The translations under genes and the position numbers were made by a program. Below are positions 19,484 through 30,100 of a stretch of 64,000 nucleotides of DNA, piece after piece. Origin of the DNA: Prostheceraeus crozeri (Eukaryota > Platyhelminthes > Polycladida > Euryleptidae); the NCBI GenBank assembly GCA_907163375.1, contig CAJQUW010001981.1, positions 1-64,000 of the forward strand. The letters are read 5' to 3'. The notes below the pieces were generated by a model that saw only the letters and a program-made list of their open reading frames with translations, had not been told where the DNA came from and did not search any database. Within the stretch, counting starts at the first letter, position 1; each line of letters opens with the position of its first letter.

Positions 19484-19806
19484 CGAGAAAGCGAAACCGC
19501 GCTTGGCCTGAGTATACCCGAGAATGCGGGCTCGTGCTTGGCTTGAGTATACCCGAGAAAGCGGGCCCGTGCTTGGTCTGAGTGCTCCCACTTAGCGGGC
19601 CCGCGCTTGGCCTGAGTATACCCAAGAAATCGGGCCCGCGCTTGGCCTGAGTATACTCGAGAAAGTGGGCCCGCGCTTCGCCTGAGTGCTGCCACAAAGC
19701 GGACCAGTGCTTAGACCTGAGTGTACCCGAGAATGCGGGCCCGAGCTTGGCCTTAGTATACCCGAGAAAGCGGGCCCGTACTTGGCCTGAGTATACTCCA
19801 TAAAAC
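19484..19806 (+). repeat. 35-bp GC-rich minisatellite, about nine copies
   Basis: Unit approximately CCCGAGAAAGCGGGCCCG + CGCTTGGCCTGAGTATA. Copies 3 and 6 end in GTGCT rather than GTATA and are followed by variant CCACT/GCCACA starts, so a three-unit higher-order period is visible. The open frames through it are by-products of a repeat length near a multiple of three only by chance. Confidence 0.9.
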
Positions 19807-20181
19807 GGGCGGATTCACTCTGCCCCGGGAAAATATGCAGACATTTGCAAATCTACTTGCGTCTTGTTCTTTCAAACTTTAGAACCTGCGGCATCAGATT
19901 ATTTCCATCACCAATTTCTCTCAGGTTGAAAGTACTTTCAAGTATACGAATTGTTTGCTTCTTTTCATAGCAATTTCATTGCCTAACATGTAACTTGTTG
20001 TGGATTAAGATCTGCTGTCTATTCATTATTTCATTTTAATTATAGAAACCTGAGACACAATTTCATTTGTCGCTGTTCATCTATGTAAATTACTGTTTTA
20101 TTTGCCAATAAAAGTCAGTTAGTTTAAAGACTAGAATTCTCCTAATTTTCCCTCAACCTTCATTTGTTTCTTTTCTTTCAG
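19807..20181. other. 5' flank and intron-like region of the PAN gene
   Basis: AT-rich and without coding. It ends in a clear polypyrimidine tract and acceptor (TTTGTTTCTTTTCTTTCAG, ending at 20181), so at least the last part is an intron upstream of the PAN-gene coding exon. Confidence 0.55.
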
Positions 20182-20251
20182 ACTTTGAAGTTTCTCAGGC
20201 TGAGACAAATCATTCATTTTATGGACAGTTTTGCTACCGGCGAAGGTCAAA

Positions 20252-20773
20252 ATGCGGCTGATTCTTCTTTGCTGTGTTTTCTTGCAGATTATTGTCTTCG
20301 TAACGGCGACACGCTATTCTGTTATGAAAAACCGCAAAGTCGTGCCAATGAATTTAACTTTACGGATCGAATCTTGCACCAACGTCATCAAATGTGCCGC
20401 ATTTTGCGACCAAGCTATGCAGTGCGTAGGTGGAATCTTCAAGAGAGAGTGGAGAGAATGTCATTTAATGACACGGCCTGATGGCGTCATGTTGTACAAA
20501 TCAGGGGAACAGATTTCTGGTGAAGTTGTATTCGGACTTCCTAATGGTTATCAAGTTATGCTAGGAATGTATTGGAATAACCCAGGCGGGAGCTGGTACT
20601 ATTTGCGGAGCCCTTACAGTTGTTTGAAAAAATGTACAGCTACTAAAGGGTGTCTTTGTGGGAACTTTAATATGAAAGCTGCGCAACCATGTCATTTATT
20701 TTTTGCTCCTTTGAAGGATGGGGTTTATAAAATTCAAACAGACCCATCGTTTATGTTGTTTACCAGAGTCTAA
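20252..20773 (+). CDS. Secreted PAN/apple-domain-like protein
   Basis: A 173-residue host protein. The Met at 20252 opens a signal peptide (MRLILLCCVFLQIIVFVTA). The mature part has two Cys clusters with the PAN/apple look: SCTNVIKCAAFCDQAMQC...ECHLM (about 37-70) and SPYSCLKKCTATKGCLCGNF...PCHLF (about 120-155). PAN domains bind proteins or carbohydrates outside the cell and are common in invertebrate secreted and cuticle or mucus proteins. The exon begins at 20182 after a strong acceptor, so the upstream part is 5'UTR. An ATG at 20221 in another frame opens an overlapping upstream frame ending at 20481. No clear AATAAA was found soon after the stop. No paralogue is seen in the window. Confidence 0.8.
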   Translation: MRLILLCCVFLQIIVFVTATRYSVMKNRKVVPMNLTLRIESCTNVIKCAAFCDQAMQCVGGIFKREWRECHLMTRPDGVMLYKSGEQISGEVVFGLPNGYQVMLGMYWNNPGGSWYYLRSPYSCLKKCTATKGCLCGNFNMKAAQPCHLFFAPLKDGVYKIQTDPSFMLFTRV

Positions 20774-21060
20774 CTCACAACTGCAATCAGTTGTTTCCAC
20801 GATGTAAAAGTCGCATGAATCCTCGACGTCGGATAATGTAGCTAAAGATTTTTGAAAGTGATTCTAAAATGCAATCTGGCAGAGATTTTGTGTTTCAAAA
20901 ATTGGTCTGCCGTGTCTCTCATGAGCGACCCAACGATGGTAAGGGAACAGTTACATTGTGAACCTTTTGAGTGTCATTTTGTGTTATCTATTGCTTTGTG
21001 TTCGCAATCAAATTATAAAATTTCCCATTATATTTCTTGACGGTTTCTGATGTATTTTTG

Positions 21061-22075
21061 TATGAAAATTGCGAAAATTCAAAATGGCGGACGGAGAAAC
21101 CGAAACTGCATTCTGGGAGTGGATTAAAAAATCACATCTATTTCGCAATCAGTTTCCTATGTAGTTTGATCTGCTCTTTTTCAAATATAATTGCTATTTA
21201 TCAGAGGAGTCCCGTCAAAATAGATTTATGTTTTTATACGCAGTTTATTGCGAGTACTTTCGGACACCACCGGAGTCCATCGTCAGGCGAATGAAATGAC
21301 AAAATTGGCATAGATGAAAAGAGTTCACAGGGATGAAGTTTATCACAGTAGAATGCTATGAAAACATGATAAGACCAGACTACTTAGACAAAATTAAAAC
21401 AGCAAGATGATGCGAAATCGAAATAAAAGGACGGAAGAAAATCAAAGTAACTAGCTGTGAAGAAATAAAACAGAAAAAGGGGCACAAATTAAGTCAAAAA
21501 TCTTGGTTCTCTATCAATAACAGTTATTATGGTTGCAAAAAACTGAGTGTTGGGCCAACTCAGAGCGAGAAACATCTTTGTGTCGAAGAGCACAACAATG
21601 TTCTCTCCGACGCTGTTCAATGGGGCGAGGAGTCTCACCCACATAGACCCAGTCACAATCAGCCTCACATGTAGCTAATTTTATAAACAGAACCAAGTGA
21701 AGTGGCGGGCTCTGGTCTCTTCCTAACAAGAAGGGAACGGAGGGTAGTCCTCGGCTTCATGGTTACTTCCACATCAACTTCTCTCAAAACCGTCGCGATC
21801 TTTTCAGACACTCCTCTGATATATGGAATCGAATATAATTGCTAGAAAATCATACGGTTGGCCCATTTCAAGAAAATATCGGAAATTCAAAATGGCGGAC
21901 ATGAAACCGAAACTGCATTCTGGGGGTAGATAAGAAAATTCCCATTCATTTCTTTAACGGTTTCCTATGTAGTTTGACCTGTTCTTTTCAAATGCAATTG
22001 CTAGGAAATCATACTATCAGCCCATTTCAAGAAAATGCGGACATGAAACCAAAACCGCAATCAAAACAGCAATTA
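21061..22075 (+). repeat. Tandem ~165-bp repeat split by a Penelope-like insertion
   Basis: The unit contains AATTCAAAATGGCGGAC, GAAACCGAAACTGCATTCTGG, TTTCCTATGTAGTTTGA and CAATTGCTAGGAAATCATAC. The first copy runs 21061-21196 and resumes at 21833-21871, the second runs 21872-22035, and a third partial copy follows to about 22075. The gap in the first copy is the insertion at 21197-21832. Confidence 0.75.
21197..21832 (-). mobile_element. Penelope-like element, truncated, with 12-bp target duplication
   Basis: Flanked by ATATAATTGCTA at 21185-21196 and 21833-21844. On the minus strand 21514-21729 encodes a GIY-YIG-type endonuclease end (DWVYVGETPRPIEQRRREHCCAL...LAQHSVFCNH, with the YVGET and E..H features). 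21262-21293 has GGACACCACCGGAGTCCATC, the kind of terminal sequence seen in Penelope-like elements. Only 636 bp remain, so it is a 5'-truncated copy. Confidence 0.7.
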
Positions 22076-22393
22076 TCGATTTTCTCTTAATGAACCTAAG
22101 ACATCAATTTGGATCAAGCATTCATCTAACTAACTTTAATCCGACGGCATGTACGTGCCCAAATTCTTTTCACTTCAATGATGATGACAAATAAAAATCA
22201 AATCAACGGATTTGCACATTCTCCGCGTGGACATGTTAACACTACGTTTGGCATGTGAATTGTCATTTTTATTAACGCGAACGGTAAGGTGCAAATTTGC
22301 AAAAAAGATTCAAAGACAGGGCATATGAATTCCAAGTTAGTTGTTCTCATTTACTATCGATACTATTAGCACTTGTTGATTACATTGTAAACA

Positions 22394-22595
22394 AAAAACC
22401 GAAAATATCCGTTAAAATTAACAGCTAAAATTAGTTTCACGGTTTTTTGCAGACGTTTGTCTTATCTGATATGAACGGATTTTAACTGTTACGTCATCAC
22501 TCATCACGTGGTGACCTCATCATTTTAACAGTTACGTCATCACTCATGACGCTGTGACGTCATCATTTTAACAGTTACGGATATTTTCTGTGAAG
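22394..22595. repeat. MITE-like unit containing 43-bp CRE-type tandem repeat
   Basis: GAAAATATCCGT near 22399 faces ACGGATATTTTC near 22575 as an inverted repeat. Inside, ATTTTAACNGTTACGTCATCACTCAT recurs at 22479 and 22522 and starts again at 22565 (43-bp period). The second unit carries a perfect TGACGTCA, the CREB/ATF site. Biological use of that site is inference. Confidence 0.6.
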
Positions 22596-22599
22596 CTTT

Positions 22600-24167
22600 T
22601 CTGTTACGTTTAGCGGAGATTTTTGCTGTTTTTAACGGTGTACAGTTTTCAGTGTACATCTGACTATCATAATTGACTTATTACATGTACATTGTATGTA
22701 GCATAGAAACCCTTGTATAAAGTCGACATATTTCATGCTCATCATTTCATGCATATTCATACTTCTTTGATCATAACTGCAATTCAAAGTATTCCGCTTT
22801 TAATCATTTTCTTCAAGATCAATATGATTTAATTGATACAAAGGCATGCTACGGATGACCAGGTATTCAAGTCATGACTAGACCTGGATTAGTCAATCAT
22901 TTAATCAATTTAAATCATAATCAAAAACACGTTTATTAATCAGCAAATTTGATTAAATTTAATTTTGGTCATCCGAACAACAGTTGATATAAGAACACGG
23001 CCGATGGCACAGTGACAGCTAGAACACGTAAGAATGCGTAAGGACTGAAAGTGTGCAATGTCACAGAGAGTGCCAATCCTTGATGCACGGTCATGAATAT
23101 GAGTTCACGCCTCGTCATAGAATATGTTCCTTACAATATCATCCCTCTGATGCTTTCTAATTACGTGTACTTAAGATTATTAAAAAAACTGAATAGAGAA
23201 CTGAGTTCAATGTTTTTGTCAATTTGTACGCCATGATGGTACTGAACAAAATCGAATAATTACCTTATACAGTAATACTAATTCAGTAAGGTTCTTAATT
23301 GAACAAGGAGATCTTTTGATAAGATTCTTAAGAGAACAAAGGGCAACTGATCAGCTCAGCGTGGTCGACCGCGCTAATTCATCACCGTCGTAGTCAAGTT
23401 CACCGTCGTGGAAGGCAGCAAAATGTAGCGAAGCATTTATAAACAGGATGACAGCAAGAAAAAGAAGTCAACATCAAATATGTTGACAAATGTAAATGCA
23501 CACTTCGTCCTACTGTATAATATCACATTACAATAGTTCATGGGTTGAATTCTTCAAATATTGAATTTACGGAATTTGATGTCAAAAACCAAAATCTATT
23601 GAGCTTCGGAAGATTGCAGTTGGTCCTTTCGATTCTCTTTAAGGGAATGTCATTTTAAAAAGTTTGTGCACTTCGACGATCCGACAGATAAAATTTGCTG
23701 ATTGCATTGGGTAATGTTTCGGATTATAATAAACATTTTGATAAATCATCAGTTGAGATCGCGTAAGATGATTAATTTACTATTCTCTTTTTTAGTTTTA
23801 AATAGTTTTAGTTTGACAAACATTTGTTCATGATTCATGGGTAGCTACCCAAGATATAGTGCTCTCCTGTGTTGGCGTTCACCTTAGATTATGCTTGACT
23901 TTTGTGTTATATAATTCCGGCACAAATCAAATGTTTGGCGTGCTGTTTTTCTTAAACAAATCGTTTCATCCTGTTATCTGCATTATTTTCTTCCATGATG
24001 ACAAATTTAATGGCAAAATTAATGTTTTCCGAAATTTAATTAGATTATGTCGCGAGCGTTACCGTCAAGATTGATTGAAATCTCGTAATCGGTGCTGTCA
24101 GTAATCTATTCAAGTATGAAGAAATCACCAACTATTCATTATTCATCTATGATATACGGTGTATCTT
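22600..24167. other. Gene-free AT-rich spacer
   Basis: I see no gene, tRNA or large repeat. A stretch at 22885-22980 is rich in ATTTAATCAATT/AATTTGATTAAATT and could fold imperfectly. Confidence 0.5.
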
Positions 24168-24171
24168 TTAA
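24168..24171. repeat. TTAA target duplication, left of piggyBac
   Basis: TTAA directly precedes CCCTCGGACGGCCAAGG; the partner is 26779-26782. Confidence 0.9.
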
Positions 24172-26778
24172 CCCTCGGACGGCCAAGGTCGGTTATATTC
24201 CTAGGACGGCCAAGGGTGGCTTGAAAAGCCTCCCTCACTAATTCGACATTATATTGTTTTTATTGACTTAAATTAGTTCAAGTATGGTAACGAAAGCTTC
24301 CTCTCTGAACTGTTATTCATAAAATTGCATTTTCGCAGAAATTATTTCGATTCTATAGCCTAGCCATAACATTTAAACTTCTAAGATCCTTATTATCGGA
24401 AGTGAATGAGTTGTCGCGCTCGTTAATGAACTTCAAAGCAATCAGCCAAGCCTTATGTGTGTGTGTGTGTGTGTGTGCGTGGGTGCGTGAGAGAACAAAC
24501 CGCTTTCGCTTGTGCGTGACAATGAATGACAATGAATCAAGTCATATAGTGTGAATAGCTGTTCATCTCGGCTGTCGCTTCTTGTTTGATCGATCGTGTG
24601 CAAGAAAGCATGGCTCGCAGACAACCGAAACGAATAGCTGCTTTGACAGCTGAGCAATCTATTTGTACTGTTTTCGAAGATGGAGAAGACGCAGCATCTG
24701 ATGAATCGGAATTGCTTGATGTTCAGCATATAAGTGACGTCCACGCCGAAGCTGATGGTGGGGTTGAAGATCACGAATTGGACGTGGACAGTGATGATGA
24801 AATCGTGCCATTGAGAAGACGCTTACATGAAACCGAAAGCAGCCTTATATCACAAGATACACAGCAAATGTACATTGATAAAAATGGTCAGATGTGGTAT
24901 AGCGAAGGACCTGTTCAACGCAGACGTGACGCAGCTAATATCCTGCGAAACTCTGGTGGCCCTACCAGTACCTCAGTGAAAGACACTAAAATGGAAACTT
25001 GGCAACTTTTCTGGACTGATGATCTTCTTCAGAAAGTTCTCACGTTCTCTCAAATGAAAGCGGATGCATTGAGTTTACCTATTCAATTCACAATGACATC
25101 TCTAAAAGCCTATATTGCTATTCTCTACTTTCGGGGAGCCAATCAAGACAATAAAATCCCAATCGATGAGCTTTGGAATGAGAAATATTCAACTTTCTAT
25201 CGTACTGTCATGAGTCGTAATCTCTTCAAGCTGTGGAATCGCTGTCTTCGTTTTGACGACATCAATCTTCGGGAGGATCGAAAGAAAACTGACACATTTG
25301 CGGCGATGAGGGAAATTTGGGAAGATTGGAATTCACGATTGAGACTATTCTTCGAACCGACGTCGTGTATTTGTGTTGACGAACAATTAGTTGCATCCAA
25401 GTGTAGATCTCCACATCGAATATATAATCCTTCGAAACCCGGGAAATATGGGGAGCTCATTCGTTGGTGCTGTGACGCAAATGTTCGCTACTTTCTAAAC
25501 GGCAGTCCATTGACGAAACGCCCTGAAGATCACGACGCCCTCCTCCTGCATAAAGAAGAAAACAAAGCTAAAAGGTTGGTAATGAATCTTGCAGCGCCTT
25601 TTTTCGAGAAAGGTCTGAATGTCACAGGAGACCGTTTCTTCACTTCTCTTGAGCTCGCCGAAGAACTCCTGGAGAGGAAAACTACCTATGTTGGAACTGT
25701 TGCAACCAACAAAAGGCATCTGCCGCCTGTGCTTCTTCAAACGAAAGAAGAATTCGAATCTGTCTTTGTTTTTGGCGGTACAGATAAAAAAGTGACACAA
25801 CAATCGCATCAATACTCAGCAAAGAAAAAAGTATTTCTCCTATCGACAATGCATCACAATTCCACAATTGAAAATAACATCAAGAAAAAGAGCGAAATAC
25901 AGATGTATTACAACTCGACTAAAGGAGCTGTAGACACTGTGGACGAAATGTGCAAGCATACAACCACACGGGTCCCTACGCGACGATGGACAGTGGTCCA
26001 TTTTCATAATATGTTGGACGTTAGTGGCGTCAATACCTTCACATTGTTCAATTTGAATCATCCTGACTGGACCCTTCTGCCAGTGGCCAAACGGCGCAGA
26101 TGTTTTCTCCACTCATTGGCACATGAACTGGCTGCTCAGCATGTGAGTGATAGACTTCAAGATCCTATTGGATTGTCATCTGCAACGATTGATATTTTGA
26201 AGAAGTTTACGAACACGGAACGAGTCCACGATGAACATGAAATTAGCAGCCAATGCTTATCTGCTGTTCAAAGATGTTTTCGTTGTAAGGAAGGTGGGAA
26301 ATCTAGCAGAAATTCAAACAAGACACGTTTCTGCTGTTCCAAATGCGAGGTGCCAGTTTGTGGCAAGCATTCACAGCCTATGAGTTATGTATGTCATCAG
26401 TGTTTGTGACTCTCAACTTTATCTGTAATAGCCAATTTGGTAATAATTATACATAGGTTTATACCTCCTTTTCTATAGTACATGTACACGCTATATATGT
26501 ATGCAATTGATAGTAAAAAATTCTATATTATGTATCAAATAGAGTTGAATAGTTTTGAACGCTATCGTTTTTTCGTTATTTGATGTCTAAGTGAGTACAT
26601 AAAAATTAAATTTAAATCCATTCGTTTCAAAAATATAATGCTCAAACTTTACAATTCTGATGTCAAGATACATAGGATAAAAGTCATTAACTGTCATCAT
26701 TCAAAACTCTTTCGTTTATTAGTTATCTTTATTTGAATAAATAGGAGGTTCTGAGAACCACCCTTGGCCGTCCGAGGG
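24172..26778 (+). mobile_element. piggyBac element, complete-looking
   Basis: The left end CCCTCGGACGGCCAAGG and the right end CCTTGGCCGTCCGAGGG are inverted copies, and TTAA lies on both outer sides. A second CTAGGACGGCCAAGGGTGG copy occurs subterminally at 24201-24219, paired with CCACCCTTGG near the right end. The interior holds one long transposase frame. Length is 2607 bp, normal for autonomous piggyBac elements. A (TG)n microsatellite (24456-24477) lies in the leader region. Confidence 0.95.
24610..26409 (+). CDS. piggyBac transposase
   Basis: A 599-residue protein from the Met at 24610 (context AAAGCATGG). The N-terminal 100 residues are acidic and low in complexity. The DDD catalytic core follows: the CICVDEQL segment carries Asp 257, VTGDRFFTS carries Asp 341, and STKGAVDTVDEM carries Asp 442 and Asp 445, matching D268/D346/D447/D450 of the Trichoplusia enzyme in order and spacing. 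PSKPGKYGELI is the conserved segment after the first Asp. The C-terminus has a Cys-rich zinc-finger-like domain (CFRCKEGG...CCSKCEVPVCGKHS...CHQC), which in piggyBac transposases binds the ends. It cuts and pastes at TTAA without leaving a footprint. No stop or frameshift is seen, so it may be active or recently so. Confidence 0.95.
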   Translation: MARRQPKRIAALTAEQSICTVFEDGEDAASDESELLDVQHISDVHAEADGGVEDHELDVDSDDEIVPLRRRLHETESSLISQDTQQMYIDKNGQMWYSEGPVQRRRDAANILRNSGGPTSTSVKDTKMETWQLFWTDDLLQKVLTFSQMKADALSLPIQFTMTSLKAYIAILYFRGANQDNKIPIDELWNEKYSTFYRTVMSRNLFKLWNRCLRFDDINLREDRKKTDTFAAMREIWEDWNSRLRLFFEPTSCICVDEQLVASKCRSPHRIYNPSKPGKYGELIRWCCDANVRYFLNGSPLTKRPEDHDALLLHKEENKAKRLVMNLAAPFFEKGLNVTGDRFFTSLELAEELLERKTTYVGTVATNKRHLPPVLLQTKEEFESVFVFGGTDKKVTQQSHQYSAKKKVFLLSTMHHNSTIENNIKKKSEIQMYYNSTKGAVDTVDEMCKHTTTRVPTRRWTVVHFHNMLDVSGVNTFTLFNLNHPDWTLLPVAKRRRCFLHSLAHELAAQHVSDRLQDPIGLSSATIDILKKFTNTERVHDEHEISSQCLSAVQRCFRCKEGGKSSRNSNKTRFCCSKCEVPVCGKHSQPMSYVCHQCL

Positions 26779-26782
26779 TTAA
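26779..26782. repeat. TTAA target duplication, right of piggyBac
   Basis: TTAA follows the terminal CCGAGGG; the partner is 24168-24171. Confidence 0.9.
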
Positions 26783-26929
26783 AGCACGCAGACAAGCAGT
26801 TTAACTCCGCGGTTACGCTACCCCATACCTAAGTTCTGACTTGATGAATGTATCACGCATGTATCATCTTGAATATCACGCCACCTTACCTGCTGTGAAA
26901 ACAGTAGAGAGATTTTGAATTCCAGTCGG

Positions 26930-27065
26930 AATGCCACATATCCCAACGAGAACAAAGTAGAGTATTTGAGCTTTTCCAAATTGCCCGACTTGCTTCAAAA
27001 CTCCGTCGAAATTCATCTTTTCTTTAGATTATAGTAAAGCTTTCGACGATGTCGACCATTAATCA
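26930..27065 (+). pseudogene. LINE reverse-transcriptase motif relic
   Basis: At 27022-27062 the plus strand reads FLDYSKAFDDVDH, the motif-A region of LINE polymerases (usually LDFSKAFDTVDH), preceded by a weak coding-like stretch. Nothing else of the LINE is recognisable. It lies between the piggyBac and the Chapaev-like element. Confidence 0.6.
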
Positions 27066-27174
27066 GTCATGAATGATTATCGGTAAGTGAGGATCAGGCT
27101 CCAATAATTGATCTCTGAAAAGTAAAGGATTGAACTAATTTGCTCGTACATTTGAGGAAGCAGCACAATTTAAC

Positions 27175-30100
27175 CACGGTGGGGCTGAATCAACATTTAG
27201 TCAGCTTTTAGTGCCCATCCAAAATATTGATATATTCGTTGACAGAATCACTGTCTAAGATGAAAAATCGGAAAATAGAAAAAATCGTTGCTGGAGATCA
27301 AGAGATAACGAGTGATCAATAATCAATCGATATTGATCAATTGATTGATTCTGAAAAGGTGACTATCTCTATGTGCCCACCCCAAAAGTTGCAAGTTTCA
27401 TTTTAAGAATTATTATTGAAGATGGAAAAACGCAAAATAAAAAAATCTTTGCCGGAGATCAAGAGATACAGCGTGATCAATAATCAATCGATATTAATCA
27501 ATTGATTGATTCTGAGACAAAATGGATTTTTTGGCTACATTATTTTATTATGATGCTTGTAATTTTATTACTAATGCTTAGCTATTTTGTCAATTGCATT
27601 CATGATCATTCCCTGAACTGTCGTCAGCTGATGGAAACAATGCGTGTGGATTTAGAAAATGAATTTATTTTCATAATTTGAAAACATTTGAGTCAGTCAA
27701 ACGTGTCTGCTGGCGTACTCTGAAACTGCACGCAAAAGTTGCTGTCCAAAACGAGGATTAGATGCATGAACTTTGTATCTGTTCCACGAAGAAAATTCTA
27801 AGTCTGAATGTGCTGCCTCAGAGGCTTGCTCTGACCAATTTCCCAGTCCAGAGCATCTTGTTCTACAGAAGTCGTAGACGTGATGCAACACTACATGCAC
27901 TTTTGGTGTAATGTTGATGTTCAATTTGCTGAATGCATTGCCAAATTCTTGAATCCTCTGCTTAGCGTCAGGTCTCAACTCCTTTCCATAGCATGATTTC
28001 ATCACTGCTTTGAAGCTTTCAAATGCTGCTACGTAATTCTCGTAAGAACAATGCAAATCTCGCAGTAGCTTTGCGCTGTCCAGAAGTACCATACAGGCAT
28101 TTCCATTGAAAATACCACCTTGTCGTTCTTGTAGTTGGACGTTGCTCTTCTTGAGCCATTCTTCTGCGCCAGTTCTCCATACCTCGGTAAGACCTCTGTA
28201 CATGTGAGTAACGGGTCCGATGAGTAAATGTAGCTCTGGCGGAGCAAATACATCGAGAACTCGAACATCTGGATTCATCGTAATCACAGAAGGATGGATG
28301 ACGTTGCCATGATTTTTCGCGTCGGCTTTGTGTTGACCAGATTGATCCCAGTTCCAAAAGAGCTGATTTATATTGCCGAATGTTCTTGTGTTCCCTTTCA
28401 GGTTCATTCTCAAGTTCTCTTTATCCACATCGCACCATGCGCACGGATGACATGAGCCGTGACCCATGAGACCAAGCAAGATATTTATTAGCTTTAGATC
28501 TGCAGCAATGGTCCACTTTGGGCTATTCAAATTAAAATTTGAGTCTCTGCCAAATGAGCTTGCAATTGACGTAACTTTCCGGAACATCATGAACAATGGC
28601 TATGATGAGCAGTCTCTTGACACTAGAATCCTTCTTTGATTTTGCTGCAACTCCTTCAGCATATTTTTGAACGATTTCCGTAATTATCTTCATGTTGTGC
28701 ATTATGCAAAGTTATGCAGAACTTTAAGAAGTTGCCACCTCCATCTATTCCAACCTTGACGTAATCATATGTTTTGGCACGGAACTCTTCAACTTTTCCA
28801 ATCAATACGTCGTTGCAATACAAAAGAGATTTTGCTTCCCAGTCGCATTCACTGTTTTTCTTCTCTTTAATTAGAAACTTGACGTCTTCCTTTACAAAGA
28901 AGTCAGACAGTTGGTGGTTGATTTCAAAAGGAGATTCTTTTAAGCGAGGCTGAACTGCGTTACGGCTATTGGCTGATGTTCGTATATGATTCGCCAACTT
29001 CAGAGTCTTGTTTCGGGTCAAATTCATGTCGTTTTGAATAGCACTGACATTTTCGGAAGATAATAAAGTTCTTGCTTGGTTGTTTGGCGGTGGGGATCGA
29101 AGCAGAGTGATTGGCCTTCCTGCACATGTTGATAGTGTCAAACAGCTTGCATTTGATTGTCCATCAGTCTTTTCCTTAATGATTCGTGCTGCAACCTTCT
29201 GCGAATTAGGTGAACCCTCACTTGCCATTTTGTGCAAATTCTGAACCCTTGACGTCTTGCAGCATTTGTGGGGAAGGCCTCGCCCAATTTCTGATAGACA
29301 ACTACTGCAGAGGCACATGATCTCTTCTTTCCTTTTATGGATGCTTTCATTCCGAGGTTGGCATGGCATCGCAGTTGCTCTACGAGCAGCACTGAGTCCA
29401 AGTGGAACAGACTGTGCAATTTCACAGACAGGACACTGACACGGCGATGAAGCTGATGCACGGGTTCTGACTTGATACAATCGTGAATGATCGGCGATAG
29501 GTATATCCTTCCTCTGTCTTTTATTTCGATGATCAAATTCATTAAGAGCGCGGACACACGTCGGACATAGCACATTAGGTAGTCTTTCATCCTGTTGATC
29601 CAGTCCTTCAATCACATGGTTCTGAATTTTATACCATATCGACGGAGTTAGATATCGAAATGTGTTGTTGTCTTTCTTTGCTTTTGAGAAGCATAGCAGG
29701 CAGACCCTTCTTCGACACTGTTAGTGTGACGGAGGCATTTTACCAACTGTGCGATCAGGCAATTAGTGATTGCTTTTCATTCGGTGGCGTGACTGAGGGT
29801 GACTCACAATGGTTCGCATCTGAAGTCGCTTCAAGTATTGTGTGTGATCCTACTGCTGACAGTCAATTAGACAATAGAACATCTAGCGATCATGGTACCT
29901 GAATGAACAAAGGCCGCACATTGTTGAAAGTGATATGAAAGCTATCAATTGCGACACCAATAGCCTACGTTGACTAAGAGAAGTGACATCTGAAAACTGC
30001 AAATTGCAACTTTGCAAATGTCTGTAATCAGAATTATTCAATCAATTGTATAAGCATCGATCAGTTCGAATCTCAAGATCTCTGTCATTGGTGTTGTAAT

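Noticed and set aside
19395-19801. Overlapping collagen-like open frames
   Set aside because: They are readings of the 35-bp minisatellite on the minus strand; no start context or family.
19484-19806. CRISPR-like regular array
   Set aside because: Head-to-tail units without unique spacers, in a eukaryotic sequence.
25197-26112. Minus-strand frames inside the piggyBac gene
   Set aside because: Shadow frames of an intact transposase.
27697-29720. RAG1/RAG2-type (ProtoRAG) locus
   Set aside because: Only the N-terminal Cys region resembles RAG1; no RAG2-like kelch gene, and ends fit Chapaev better.
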